This document shows, piece after piece, positions 25,945-35,785 of a DNA stretch of 64,000 bases (positions are counted from its first letter, which is position 1; the number at the start of each line of letters is the position of its first letter). Origin of the DNA: Zoogloea sp. (GTDB taxonomy: Bacteria > Pseudomonadota > Gammaproteobacteria > Burkholderiales > Rhodocyclaceae); the NCBI RefSeq assembly GCF_030157465.1, contig NZ_JAOAUU010000058.1, positions 62,001-126,000 on the forward strand. The letters are read 5' to 3'. The position numbers and the translations under genes are program-made. Below the pieces are notes generated by a model. The model ran no database searches. It was not told the origin of the DNA and saw nothing but the letters and a program-made list of their open reading frames with translations.

Positions 25945-27099
25945 TCAGCTTTCGAGCGCCTCCAGCGACGCCAGGTAGCGCGGCATCAGGTCTTCGGGGC
26001 GACGCACATTGACCCCCAGGTCGCGGATCAATCCATCCTTGAGGCCATAGACCCAGCCATGCACGGTGAGGGGCTGGCCACGCTTCCAGGCATCCTGCAC
26101 GACGATGGTCTGGCACACATTGACCACCTGCTCGATGGTGTTGAGTTCGCACAGGCGATCATGGCGCATGTCGGGGGGCAGCAGGTCCACCCGGCTGACG
26201 TGCTTCACGTGCACGTCCTGGACGTGGCGCAACCACAGGTCCACCAGTCCGACCCGCTCCCGGCGCATGGCCGCGCCAACACCGCCGCAGCCGTAGTGAC
26301 CGACCACCATGATGTGCTTCACCTTCAGCACATCCACCGCAAACTGAATCACCGACAGGCAGTTGAGATCGGTGTGCACCACCACGTTGGCCACATTGCG
26401 ATGCACAAAGACCTCGCCCGGCAACAGGCCGATGATCTCGTTGGCCGGCACGCGGGAGTCGGAACAGCCGATCCACAGGTATTCCGGCGCCTGCAGCCGG
26501 GAGAGCTTCTGGAAGAAGTCGGGATCGACCTGGCGCATCTTGCGTGCCCAGGCCAGGTTGTAGTCGAAAAGATGAAACAGGTTCTCGTTTGCAATCTCCG
26601 ACTCCGACCAGTTTTCCAGGTCGAGGGCGAGGAACATCGTCCCTTCGACGGGCGTCGGGTAATAAGCGGGCGCCTCCTTGAAACCCAGCTCGCGGTAAAG
26701 CTTCACCGCGATGCGCATGGCCGGCAGGGTGTCCAGCATGATCTTGCGATAGCCCAGGCTCTTGGCGGACTTGATGCCCGCCAGCGCCAGCTCGCGGCCT
26801 ATACCGTGGCCACGCATCTCCGGCTCCACGTAGAGCCGCTTCATTTCACAGACGCCTTCGGTGGCCGAACGGATGCCGACACAGCCAGCGGGTTTGCCGT
26901 CGAGTTCAGCAAAAAACAGGCGGCCGGACGGCGCGGAATAACGACCCGGCAGGGCCGCCATTTCTTCGCCGAAATTTTGATAGGCGAGGTCCACCCCAAG
27001 CCACGCCGCGTAATTGCGGAAAAACTGCCGGACGTGCTCGATCTCTACCTGATCGTCGTCACCCAGAACGCGGAGAACTAAAGCCATGTATTCACTCAT
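25945..27099 (-). CDS. GNAT acetyltransferase / beta-carbonic anhydrase fusion
   Basis: This 384-residue protein carries two enzymes. Residues 5-162 are a GNAT acetyltransferase: EMKRLYVEPEMRGHGIGREL holds the acetyl-CoA motif at 85-104, followed by LYRELGFKEAPAYY. Residues 172-375 are a Can-type beta-carbonic anhydrase: LFHLFDYNLAWARKM, the zinc/Asp-Arg dyad CSDSR (Cys212, Asp214, Arg216) and GHYGCGG (His268, Cys271). All catalytic residues of the anhydrase are intact. An in-frame ATG at 27087 is an alternative start. A 16-bp inverted repeat lies 118 bp upstream. Confidence 0.92.
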   Translation of the reverse strand: MSEYMALVLRVLGDDDQVEIEHVRQFFRNYAAWLGVDLAYQNFGEEMAALPGRYSAPSGRLFFAELDGKPAGCVGIRSATEGVCEMKRLYVEPEMRGHGIGRELALAGIKSAKSLGYRKIMLDTLPAMRIAVKLYRELGFKEAPAYYPTPVEGTMFLALDLENWSESEIANENLFHLFDYNLAWARKMRQVDPDFFQKLSRLQAPEYLWIGCSDSRVPANEIIGLLPGEVFVHRNVANVVVHTDLNCLSVIQFAVDVLKVKHIMVVGHYGCGGVGAAMRRERVGLVDLWLRHVQDVHVKHVSRVDLLPPDMRHDRLCELNTIEQVVNVCQTIVVQDAWKRGQPLTVHGWVYGLKDGLIRDLGVNVRRPEDLMPRYLASLEALES

Positions 27100-27216
27100 C
27101 CATCGAACGAAACGACCCTACACGATACCCTTCCCTGCGCCCGGATTCACCCATGAAGCCCCAGGGGCACCGCAAAACCATTTCATCGCATGCGTTTGGG
27201 CCGGATTTAATTACCG

Positions 27217-27232
27217 TTTACGTAAACGTAAA
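27217..27232. promoter_or_regulatory. 16-bp inverted repeat (probable MerR/LiuR-type operator)
   Basis: TTTACGT and ACGTAAA flank a central AA, and an overlapping perfect palindrome GTTTACGTAAAC lies at 27216-27227. The site sits between the MerR-family gene and the GNAT/anhydrase gene on the minus strand, in the presumed promoter of the latter. It is AT-rich against a GC-rich background. The adjacent MerR regulator is the obvious candidate to bind it. Confidence 0.55.
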
Positions 27233-27248
27233 GTAACAGGCAAAATAC

Positions 27249-27650
27249 TCACGCCGGCCCCACACCGTCAGACTGCCCGGCCAGCAGGTGGGTGCACTGT
27301 TTCTCGAGCCTGTCGATCTCGCCAAGTACCGCGACGATATCCTCGCGCTGCTGCTCGATGACGCGACGACGCTCGGCCAGTACGACGAGAAAACGCTGCA
27401 GCTGCAGCGCCGAGTTGCGCGCGCCGTCGTACATGCCGAGCAGCTCAAAGATCTCGGCCAGCGACAGGCCAAGACGCTTGCCGCGCAGGATCAGCCCCAG
27501 CCGGGTACGGTCGCGCTTCTCGTAGATGCGCTGACGACCGGCGCGGGCTGGCGCCAGCAGGCCTTCGTCCTCGTAGAAACGGATCGCCCGTGGCGTGATC
27601 CCGAACTCGCGGGCGAGTTCGGAAATGGTAAAGGTTTGTTCCTGGCTCAT
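27249..27650 (-). CDS. MerR family transcriptional regulator, LiuR-like
   Basis: This 133-residue regulator has the MerR helix-turn-helix FTISELAREFGITPRAIRFYEDEGLL (6-31) and the segment LGLILRGKRLGLSLAEI, which closely follows LiuR, the regulator of leucine/isovalerate degradation. A coiled-coil dimerisation helix with EQQREDI and a late Cys follow. It lacks the metal-binding Cys set of metal-sensing MerR proteins. It is divergent from the MBL hydrolase gene across 124 bp. LiuR identity is inferred from sequence pattern only. Confidence 0.85.
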   Translation of the reverse strand: MSQEQTFTISELAREFGITPRAIRFYEDEGLLAPARAGRQRIYEKRDRTRLGLILRGKRLGLSLAEIFELLGMYDGARNSALQLQRFLVVLAERRRVIEQQREDIVAVLGEIDRLEKQCTHLLAGQSDGVGPA

Positions 27651-27774
27651 AAAATGGAAATCGGACAGCGCAGCACTCAAGCAGACCAGTAAATCAGATT
27701 TCGCAGAGGCCGGCAAACGCACGCCCGGCAACGCAGCACAGGCACAACGCCCCCACCCCGGAGACCCCAAGGCC

Positions 27775-28797
27775 ATGACCCCGCAGCTGGAATATCCCTT
27801 CAACACCCTGCCGGCCATCGGCGAAACCCTGCCTGTCGCCCCCGGCGTGCACTGGATTCGCATGCCGCTGCCCTTCGCACTGAACCACATCAACCTGTGG
27901 CTCATCGAGGACGGCGACGGTGTGGCGATCGTCGACACCGGCTACGGCCTCGACACCACCCGGGACGCCTGGAACATCATCCTCGACGGCCTCGGCAAGC
28001 CCGTCACGCAGATCATCGTCACCCACTGCCATCCGGACCACCTCGGCCTGGCCCAGTGGCTGTCCGAAAAAACCGGGGCGGACGTGCTCATGACCCACGG
28101 CGAGTTCCTCGCCGGACACGCCCTGTGGCACCAGCTGCCGGGCTACAACGTCCCGGCCATGCTGGCCCAGTTTCGCCGCCACGGCCTCGACGAAGCCCGT
28201 TGCCAGGCCCTCGACGGCCGCGGCAACGCCTACAAGCGCGGCGCGCCCGAACTGCCCTCCAGCTTCCGGCGCCTGCATGACGGCGACACACTCGCCATCG
28301 GCGGCCGCCAATGGCACGTCATCACGGGTTTCGGCCACTCGCCCGAACACGCCTCGCTCTACTGCGAGGCGGCCGAAGTGCTCATTTCCGGAGACATGCT
28401 GCTCCCGCGCATCTCCACCAATGTGAGCGTTTTTGCGGCCACCCCGAATGACGACCCGCTCGGCCGCTTCCTCGATTCGATCCGGGCCTTCAGGCAATTG
28501 CCTGAAACAACCGTCGTGCTACCATCACACGGAAGTCCATTTCGCAACATCGGCTTGCGCGTCGACCAGCTCATCGAGCACCACGACGCCCGTTGTGCGG
28601 AACTGCTTGCCGCCTGTACCGGGCCACGTAGCGCGGGGGAACTTCTCGGCATCCTTTTCCCGCGCGAGCTGGATACACATCAGGTGATGTTCGCCATGGG
28701 AGAAGCCATAGCGCACCTGAACCACCTCGAGCATAAAGGGGCGGTGTGTCGGTTCGTGGGGAATGATGGAATTCTTCGTTTCGTCAAAAACAACTAA
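27775..28797 (+). CDS. MBL-fold metallo-hydrolase
   Basis: This 340-residue protein has the metallo-beta-lactamase motif THCHPDHLG (His84, His86, Asp88, His89), then GFGHSPEHASLY and VLPSHGSPFRN. The layout fits long MBL hydrolases with a C-terminal winged-helix-like tail (LFPRELDTHQVMFAMGEAIAHLNHLEHKGAV). Such proteins are often acyl-CoA or lactone hydrolases; the substrate here is unknown. It is divergent from the MerR regulator and ends 16 bases before phaC, so it may share phaC's transcript. Confidence 0.87.
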   Translation: MTPQLEYPFNTLPAIGETLPVAPGVHWIRMPLPFALNHINLWLIEDGDGVAIVDTGYGLDTTRDAWNIILDGLGKPVTQIIVTHCHPDHLGLAQWLSEKTGADVLMTHGEFLAGHALWHQLPGYNVPAMLAQFRRHGLDEARCQALDGRGNAYKRGAPELPSSFRRLHDGDTLAIGGRQWHVITGFGHSPEHASLYCEAAEVLISGDMLLPRISTNVSVFAATPNDDPLGRFLDSIRAFRQLPETTVVLPSHGSPFRNIGLRVDQLIEHHDARCAELLAACTGPRSAGELLGILFPRELDTHQVMFAMGEAIAHLNHLEHKGAVCRFVGNDGILRFVKNN

Positions 28798-28813
28798 CCA
28801 GGAGAGCCCAACA

Positions 28814-30640
28814 ATGGCTGCGCCCGAAAAAGAAGTCGCAAAATCCGAACTGCCGGACCCCAAAGAAGTCGCCAAGACCTACGCTGAAGTCGCACAACGG
28901 GCCTCCAAGCTGCTGTCCGACCACATCCAGAAGCAAGTCAAGAAGGGCATCTCCGCCCCCTCCGACGAACTCGGCATCGCCCAGGCCTTCATGGACATGA
29001 TGGGCAAGCTGCTGGCCAACCCCTACCGCCTGGCCCAGGCCCAGATGAACCTGGTGTGGGATTACTTCTCGCTGTGGCAGCACTCGATGATGCGCCTCAC
29101 CGGCATGACGCCCGGCGCCCCGGTGGCCTCCCCCGACAAGGGCGACAAGCGCTTCAAGGACGAAGAATGGCAGGAACACTTCCTGTTTGACTTCATCAAG
29201 CAGTCCTACCTGATCACCGCCCGCCACATCCACGACACCGTCTCCACCGTCGACGGCCTGGACGACCAGTCCCAGAAGAAGGTCAACTTCTACACCCGCC
29301 AGTACATCGACGCGCTGTCCCCGTCCAACTTCGCGCTGACCAACCCGGAAGTTTTCCGCGAAACGGTCAAGAGCCACGGTCAGAACCTCATCAAGGGCCT
29401 GAACAACCTGCTGCGCGACGTGGAAGAAGGCGATGGCAGCCTGCGCGTCAAGATGACCGACACCACCGCCTTCGAACTGGGCCGCAACGTCGCCACCACC
29501 CCGGGCAAGGTCGTCTTCCAGACCGAAATGATGCAGCTGCTGCAATACACGCCGAGCACCCCGGACGTCTCCAAGCGCCCGCTGCTGGTCGTGCCGCCGT
29601 GGATCAACAAGTTCTACATCCTCGACCTGCGCGAGAAAAACTCCTACATCAAGTGGTGCGTCGATCAAGGCCACACCGTATTCGTGATCTCCTGGGTCAA
29701 CCCGGACGAGCGCCTGGCCGAGAAGAGCTTTGACTCCTATCTGCTCGAGGGCACCATGGCAGCCGTCGACGCCATCGTCGAACAGACCGGCGCCAAGGAA
29801 ATCAACGCAGCCGGCTACTGTCTGGGCGGCACCCTGCTCGCCACCACGCTGGCCTACATGGCTGGCAAGAAAGACAAGCGCATCGCCTCCGGCACCTTCT
29901 TCACGACGATGACCGACTTCGCCGATCCGGGCGAACTCTCCGTCTTCCTCGACGAAGGCCAGATCACCAGCCTCGAAAAGAAGATGTTCGAGCGCGGTTA
30001 CCTGGAAGGCTCCGAGATGGCCGGCACCTTCAACATGCTGCGCGCCAACGACCTGATCTGGTCCTTCGTGGTCAACAACTACCTGATGGGCAAGGATCCG
30101 TTCCCCTTCGACCTGCTGTACTGGAACTCCGATTCCACGCGCATGCCGGCGAAGATGCACAGCTTCTACCTGCGCAACATGTACCTGAACAACCTGCTCA
30201 AGGAGCCGGGTGGCATCGAGGTCGCTGGCGTGCCCATCGACCTCTCCAAGATCAAGGTTCCGACCTACTTCATCTCGACCATCGAAGACCACATCGCCCC
30301 GTGGAAGAGCACCTACTCCGGTGCCCGCCACTTCGGCGGCAACGTGCGCTTCGTGCTTGGCGGCTCCGGCCACATCGCCGGCATCGTCAACCCGCCGGCA
30401 GCCAACAAGTACGGTTACTGGACCACCGCTGCCGGCAAGCTGCCGGAAACCGCCGACGAGTTCTTCAACGGCGCCGAGCAGCACGCAGGCTCCTGGTGGA
30501 CCGACTGGCAGGCCTGGCTGATCGCCCAGGACAGCACCAAGGTTCCCGCCCGCGACCCGCTCAAGGGCACCCTCAAGGTGCTCGAGGATGCACCGGGCTC
30601 TTTCGTCAAGGCTCGCCTCGACGCCAAGAAGGCGGCGTAA
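28814..30640 (+). CDS. phaC: Class I poly(3-hydroxyalkanoate) synthase
   Basis: PhaC polymerises 3-hydroxyacyl-CoA into PHA on the granule surface. The 608-residue protein has the lipase-like box GYCLGGT with Cys336, Asp492 (STIEDHIAPW) and His520 (GGSGHIAG) forming the expected triad. Its length is that of class I enzymes. AGGAGAG precedes the ATG. PhaA/PhaB are not adjacent. A UUCG-capped terminator follows 27 bases after the stop. Confidence 0.96.
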   Translation: MAAPEKEVAKSELPDPKEVAKTYAEVAQRASKLLSDHIQKQVKKGISAPSDELGIAQAFMDMMGKLLANPYRLAQAQMNLVWDYFSLWQHSMMRLTGMTPGAPVASPDKGDKRFKDEEWQEHFLFDFIKQSYLITARHIHDTVSTVDGLDDQSQKKVNFYTRQYIDALSPSNFALTNPEVFRETVKSHGQNLIKGLNNLLRDVEEGDGSLRVKMTDTTAFELGRNVATTPGKVVFQTEMMQLLQYTPSTPDVSKRPLLVVPPWINKFYILDLREKNSYIKWCVDQGHTVFVISWVNPDERLAEKSFDSYLLEGTMAAVDAIVEQTGAKEINAAGYCLGGTLLATTLAYMAGKKDKRIASGTFFTTMTDFADPGELSVFLDEGQITSLEKKMFERGYLEGSEMAGTFNMLRANDLIWSFVVNNYLMGKDPFPFDLLYWNSDSTRMPAKMHSFYLRNMYLNNLLKEPGGIEVAGVPIDLSKIKVPTYFISTIEDHIAPWKSTYSGARHFGGNVRFVLGGSGHIAGIVNPPAANKYGYWTTAAGKLPETADEFFNGAEQHAGSWWTDWQAWLIAQDSTKVPARDPLKGTLKVLEDAPGSFVKARLDAKKAA

Positions 30641-30667
30641 TCGTCTTGCAGTAACAGCAATACTCCG

Positions 30668-30697
30668 GAAGGGGGCTTCGGCCCCCTTCTTTTTTTA
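30668..30697 (+). terminator. Rho-independent terminator after phaC
   Basis: The stem GAAGGGGGC/GCCCCCTTC is closed by a TTCG tetraloop and followed by a run of T. It is one of the clearest terminators in the window. Confidence 0.9.
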
Positions 30698-30723
30698 TCG
30701 CCCCGCTCTCGTCATTCCTGCCC

Positions 30724-31197
30724 GTGGCCACCTACCCTCTCGAAACCCCGCTGCCAGCCGGCCTGCCGGTCGTCCTCGACACCAACGTCGTTCTTTCGCT
30801 GTGGATGTTCGAAGACCCCGCCCTCGTGCGGCTGCGCGCCTCCGTCGAAAACGGCGAGCTGCGCCCCTTCACCCGCGAGGACTGCCTCGGCGAACTGGCC
30901 CGCGTCCTGGCCTACTCCCAGTTCGCCCAAACGCCCGAGCGCCAGGCCGGGATTGCCGCCGCCTACCGGGCCCGCTGCACCCTCATCGACGTCGTCGACA
31001 GCCCCGCCTGCGAGCTGCCCGCCTGCCTCGACCGGGACGACCAGAAATTTCTGGAACTCGCCCATGACAGCGGCGCCAGGGCGCTGCTTACCCGCGACAA
31101 GCTGGTCCTCAAGCTCGGCCGCCGCCCGGTGATTGCGGCCCGTTTTGCGATCCTCACGCCCGAACGCCTGCAGGCCGCTCTGCCGCAGCAGCCCTGA
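30724..31197 (+). CDS. PIN-domain protein (putative toxin, COG1569 type)
   Basis: This 157-residue protein has the PIN ribonuclease pattern: VVLDTNVVLSLW (first Asp), RLRASVE...REDCLGELARVL, LDRDDQKFLELAH (acidic pair) and ARALLTRDKLVL. PIN proteins are commonly VapC-type toxins. No antitoxin-like small gene lies beside it, so it appears orphan and may be a housekeeping nuclease. The start is GTG. It follows the phaC terminator. Confidence 0.82.
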   Translation: MATYPLETPLPAGLPVVLDTNVVLSLWMFEDPALVRLRASVENGELRPFTREDCLGELARVLAYSQFAQTPERQAGIAAAYRARCTLIDVVDSPACELPACLDRDDQKFLELAHDSGARALLTRDKLVLKLGRRPVIAARFAILTPERLQAALPQQP

Positions 31198-31312
31198 CGC
31201 AAGCCACCCCGCCACACCAGAACATCAAGACACAACAATTCACAAAACATGCCGCTGTCACACCAAAACTCTGGCTAGACTCGATCTTCATCCTCACGAC
31301 GGAGCATCCGCC

Positions 31313-32131
31313 ATGGCCACCGAATCTGCTTTCGACCTCGGCAGCATCATCACCACCTACCTCATCCCGCTCGGCTGGAAACTCGCCGGCGCCATCGCCC
31401 TGTGGATTGTCGGTGGCTGGGTCATCAACCTGATCGGCAACCTCTCCAACCGCGGCATGACCCGCCAGAAAGTCGAGCCGACCCTCGTCCGCTACGTCGA
31501 GGCAACCCTGCGGGTGATCATGCGCATCGTGCTGGTCATCGTCATCCTGTCGGTGTTCGGCATCGAAACCACCAGCTTCGCTGCGCTCATCGCTGCAGCC
31601 GGTGTGGCCATCGGCGTGGCCTGGAGCGGCCTGCTCTCCAACTTCGCAGCAGGCGCATTCCTGATCATCCTGCGTCCCTTCAAGGTGGGTGACTTCATCA
31701 GCGGCGCCGGCATCACCGGCACCGTGAAGGAAATCGGCCTGTTCGCCACCACCATCGACCAGCCCGACAACGTGCGCACCACCGTCGGCAACAACAAGCT
31801 GTTCTCCGACAACATCGTCAACTACACCCTCAACCCCTGCCGCCGCGTCGACCTGACCGCCCAACTCGCCCACTCGGTCGATCCGAAGCAAGCCATCGAG
31901 CTGATCCGCGCGCGCATCAGCCAGATCCCGAACGTGCAGAAGGATCCGGCGCCGGACGTGGAAATCCTCGAGTTCAACGCAGCCGGCACCAAGCTGGTCG
32001 TGCGCCCCTACTGCCACAACGATCATTACTGGCAGGTGTACTTCGACACCAACAAGGCCCTCGCAGAGGTGGGCGGCGCCAACAACTGGCCTATCCCTGC
32101 CCCGCACCAGGTGCTGCGCCAGCCCGTCTGA
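31313..32131 (+). CDS. Small-conductance mechanosensitive channel (MscS family)
   Basis: This 272-residue channel protects against hypo-osmotic shock. It has three membrane segments (LIPLGWKLAGAIALWIVGGWVI, IMRIVLVIVILSVFGI, and the pore helix AGVAIGVAWSGLLSNFAAGAFLI). The MscS domain signature LRPFKVGDFISGAGITGTVKEIGL and VGNNKLFSDNIVNYT follow, with a cytosolic vestibule ending in IPAPHQVLRQP. It matches MscS of E. coli in length. The ATG follows GGAGC. Confidence 0.93.
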   Translation: MATESAFDLGSIITTYLIPLGWKLAGAIALWIVGGWVINLIGNLSNRGMTRQKVEPTLVRYVEATLRVIMRIVLVIVILSVFGIETTSFAALIAAAGVAIGVAWSGLLSNFAAGAFLIILRPFKVGDFISGAGITGTVKEIGLFATTIDQPDNVRTTVGNNKLFSDNIVNYTLNPCRRVDLTAQLAHSVDPKQAIELIRARISQIPNVQKDPAPDVEILEFNAAGTKLVVRPYCHNDHYWQVYFDTNKALAEVGGANNWPIPAPHQVLRQPV

Positions 32132-32178
32132 GCGCGGCCCGCCAACGCTGTCTCCATCAGCGCTCAGGACACAGCCCC

Positions 32179-32205
32179 AATGCCCACCGGACGGTGGGCA
32201 TTTTT
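32179..32205 (+). terminator. Rho-independent terminator after mscS
   Basis: The stem AATGCCCACC/GGTGGGCATT has a GGAC loop and is followed by a short T tract. It lies between the convergent mscS and binding-protein genes. Confidence 0.8.
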
Positions 32206-33065
32206 CATTCCACGCCCGCCGACGCGCGCCGCAGCGCCGCCAGGTAACGCAGGCCCGCCACCGCCCGGCTGCCGTACCACGAGGCCATTTCCCCATCGAT
32301 CAGCGCGGCCGGGCGGCCCGATGCAGCCTCGACCTCGGCCAGATGTTTGTCCCTGAAACTGTAGGGCTCGGACGACAGCAACACCCGGCTCACCTCTCCC
32401 AGCCACGGCGCGTCCCACTCGAAGGCCGGATAACGCGGCTCGTCGCCCGGCGGCCAGGTATCCCAGCCCACGGTTGCCAGCGTGGCCGAGATGTAGGTGC
32501 TGCGTGCCACGCTCATCCACGGCTCACGCCAGATCAGGTAAAGCACCTTTTCCCGCGGCAGGCTGTCGCCCACCGCACGCGCTTCGGCGATGGCCGCCTC
32601 GAGCTCGCCCACCAGGCGCAAGGCCTCGGCCTCGCATCCAAAAATCCCGCCCAGCAGTCGATACACGGGAATGTTGTCCTCCGGCGTGCACGGATGGGTC
32701 ACGATCACGTGAGGCACGAAGCCGGCGATTTCCTCGACGCAGTCGCGCCGGTTTTCGTCGATATTGACGATCACATGGGTCGGCGCCAGTTCGCGCAGGC
32801 GGGCGATATTCACGTCCTTGGTCCCGCCCACCTTGGTGATGGACCGCAACGTCGCCTTGGGATGGATGCAGAAACCGGTGCGTCCGACCAGCTGCCCGGC
32901 CAGGCCCAGATCGCACACCAGCTCGGTCAGAGACGGCACCAGCGACACGATGCGGGCCGGCCCGCTACAGGGCGCGTGACGCTGCCCCTGCGCATCCACC
33001 ATGAAATTTTCTGTGTGTGTGGTCGTCCCCACGGCGCCGCCCCTGTCGAAAGTCTCGTTCATCAT
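32205..33065 (-). CDS. Helical-backbone metal/cobalamin-binding protein (BtuF/TroA-like), no signal peptide
   Basis: This 286-residue protein matches the BtuF-like periplasmic binding fold: RIVSLVPSLTELVCDLGL, RTGFCIHP, VGGTKDVNIARLRELAPTHVIVN and YPAFEWDAPWLGEV. The N-terminus (MMNETFDRGGAVGTTTHTEN) has no signal peptide, which is unusual for an ABC substrate-binding protein. No permease or ATPase gene is adjacent. It may act in the cytosol or bind a different ligand. It is divergent from ald. Confidence 0.8.
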   Translation of the reverse strand: MMNETFDRGGAVGTTTHTENFMVDAQGQRHAPCSGPARIVSLVPSLTELVCDLGLAGQLVGRTGFCIHPKATLRSITKVGGTKDVNIARLRELAPTHVIVNIDENRRDCVEEIAGFVPHVIVTHPCTPEDNIPVYRLLGGIFGCEAEALRLVGELEAAIAEARAVGDSLPREKVLYLIWREPWMSVARSTYISATLATVGWDTWPPGDEPRYPAFEWDAPWLGEVSRVLLSSEPYSFRDKHLAEVEAASGRPAALIDGEMASWYGSRAVAGLRYLAALRRASAGVE

Positions 33066-33177
33066 TACGCAAGTATCTCAAGCACTTCGCCGTTATTGAA
33101 ACAATGCGCGGAACAAGCACAACACCGCGCAACTCTCACCCGCTGTACCGCCCGACCATCCAGCCACGGAGAAGATC

Positions 33178-34299
<1,122 letters not shown>

Positions 34300-35067
34300 C
34301 TAAAGCGGCAGTCCGCGCGGCTTGCGGCCAGCCCGGGCAAAAACCCGGTCGAAAATGGCATTGGGCAGCAGACGCATCAGCTTGGCGACGACGCCCATCT
34401 GCCATGGAATGACGGCGTAGCCGGTGCCGGCGTCGATGGCTTTCGCAAAGCGGCGGGCCGCTTCATCGGCTGGCAGCATGAAGGGCATCGGGTAGCGATT
34501 GACCGCCGTCATGGGCGTGTCGATGTAGCCCGGTGCGATGGTCACAACCTTCACGCCGCTGCCATGCATCTCCACCCGCAAGCTTTCCAGGTAGGCGATG
34601 ACCGCTGCCTTGGAGGCGCTGTAGGCGCCGGCGCCGGGCAGGCCGCGAATCCCCGCTACCGAAGCGATGCCCACCAGACGGCCGCTGCCACGGGCGCGCA
34701 TCGACGCCGCAAAGGGCTGGAAAGTGGCAACCATGCCCAGCACGTTGGTGCGCATCACGCGCTCGAAGGCGGCCAGATCGTCCGCCTCCTCGGTGAGCGT
34801 TCCCACCGACACGCCGGCATTGGCGACGACCACGTCGGGCACCCCGAAGCGGGTCGAAAAATCGGCGGCAGCCTCGCGCAGGGCGGCCATGTCGGCCACA
34901 TCCAGCGGGTACGCGGCGTGTTCACCGGGCAGCGTGGCGAGCAGCGCGTCCAGCACCTCGACGCGGCGCGCGACGAGCCCCAGCACGGCCCCGCGGGCAG
35001 CGTAGTGGCGCGCAAGCGCAGCGCCGATGCCACTGGAGGCACCGGTAATGAAAACACGAAGGGTCAC
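34300..35067 (-). CDS. Short-chain dehydrogenase/reductase (SDR)
   Basis: This 255-residue SDR has the cofactor motif TGASSGIG, the NAG motif VVANAGVS, and the catalytic YSASK (Tyr and Lys), with Ser in IASVAG upstream. A C-terminal segment with TPMTAVNRYPMPF resembles the classical fatty-acyl or sterol-type SDRs with a hydrophobic tail. The substrate is unknown. It follows dsbA on the minus strand. Confidence 0.9.
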   Translation of the reverse strand: MTLRVFITGASSGIGAALARHYAARGAVLGLVARRVEVLDALLATLPGEHAAYPLDVADMAALREAAADFSTRFGVPDVVVANAGVSVGTLTEEADDLAAFERVMRTNVLGMVATFQPFAASMRARGSGRLVGIASVAGIRGLPGAGAYSASKAAVIAYLESLRVEMHGSGVKVVTIAPGYIDTPMTAVNRYPMPFMLPADEAARRFAKAIDAGTGYAVIPWQMGVVAKLMRLLPNAIFDRVFARAGRKPRGLPL

Positions 35068-35120
35068 GGAGGCAGAAAATGAAAGCCGCGCCGCCAGACA
35101 AGGCGGCGCGGCGGAAAGAC

Positions 35121-35756
35121 TTACTTGCGACCCTGCTCGGCGCGGGCCTTGGCGATCAGCTGATCGGCCACCTTGAGAGCGGCTTCATGGCTCCCGGCGA
35201 TCGAACCGGAGGTGAAGTTCTTGCCGTCCACCGCGAGGGTCGGCACACCCTGAACCTTGTAGTTGCGGCCGATTTCCTCAATCCGCTTGAGCCGCACACT
35301 GACGTTGAAGGAACGATAGGCATCGGCGAATTTCTTCGCATCGATGCCGTGCTTGACGGCCCATTCCTGCGCACCGGCCTCGGTGTGCAGCGGTTGCTTT
35401 TCAACTTGGACCGCATCGAAGACCTGACCGTGCAAACGGGCAAGATCACCGGTGGCCTCCAGCGTGAGGTGCAGCTTGGCGAGCCCGGCGAGCTGCGGGT
35501 TTCCCCAGGTGACCGGCACACGCATGAAGGCGACGTCGGACGGCAGCTTCTTGACCCACATGTCGAGCAAGGGATCGAAGGCCTTGCAATGGGGGCACCC
35601 GTAATGGAAGAACTCCAGCACCTCGACCTTGCCCTTGACCTCGGTCGGCTGGGGCGGCGATACCGGCTCGGTGCCGGTGGCGGCCAGGGCCGGCAGGGCC
35701 ATGCCACTTGCTACAGCCAGGGCGGAAAGCTGCTTGAGTACATCACGACGCTGCAT
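35121..35756 (-). CDS. dsbA: Thiol:disulfide interchange protein DsbA
   Basis: DsbA forms disulfide bonds in exported proteins. The 211-residue protein has the catalytic FFHYGCPHCKAF (Cys54, Cys57) and the cis-Pro GVPTLAV. The leader starts MQRRDVLKQL, a twin-arginine-like motif before a hydrophobic stretch, so Tat export is possible and Sec cannot be excluded. GGAG precedes the ATG at 35756. It follows the SPOR gene and argS on the same strand. Confidence 0.95.
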   Translation of the reverse strand: MQRRDVLKQLSALAVASGMALPALAATGTEPVSPPQPTEVKGKVEVLEFFHYGCPHCKAFDPLLDMWVKKLPSDVAFMRVPVTWGNPQLAGLAKLHLTLEATGDLARLHGQVFDAVQVEKQPLHTEAGAQEWAVKHGIDAKKFADAYRSFNVSVRLKRIEEIGRNYKVQGVPTLAVDGKNFTSGSIAGSHEAALKVADQLIAKARAEQGRK

Positions 35757-35785
35757 TACGGTTTCTCCTTCAATCTGCAAAGCAC

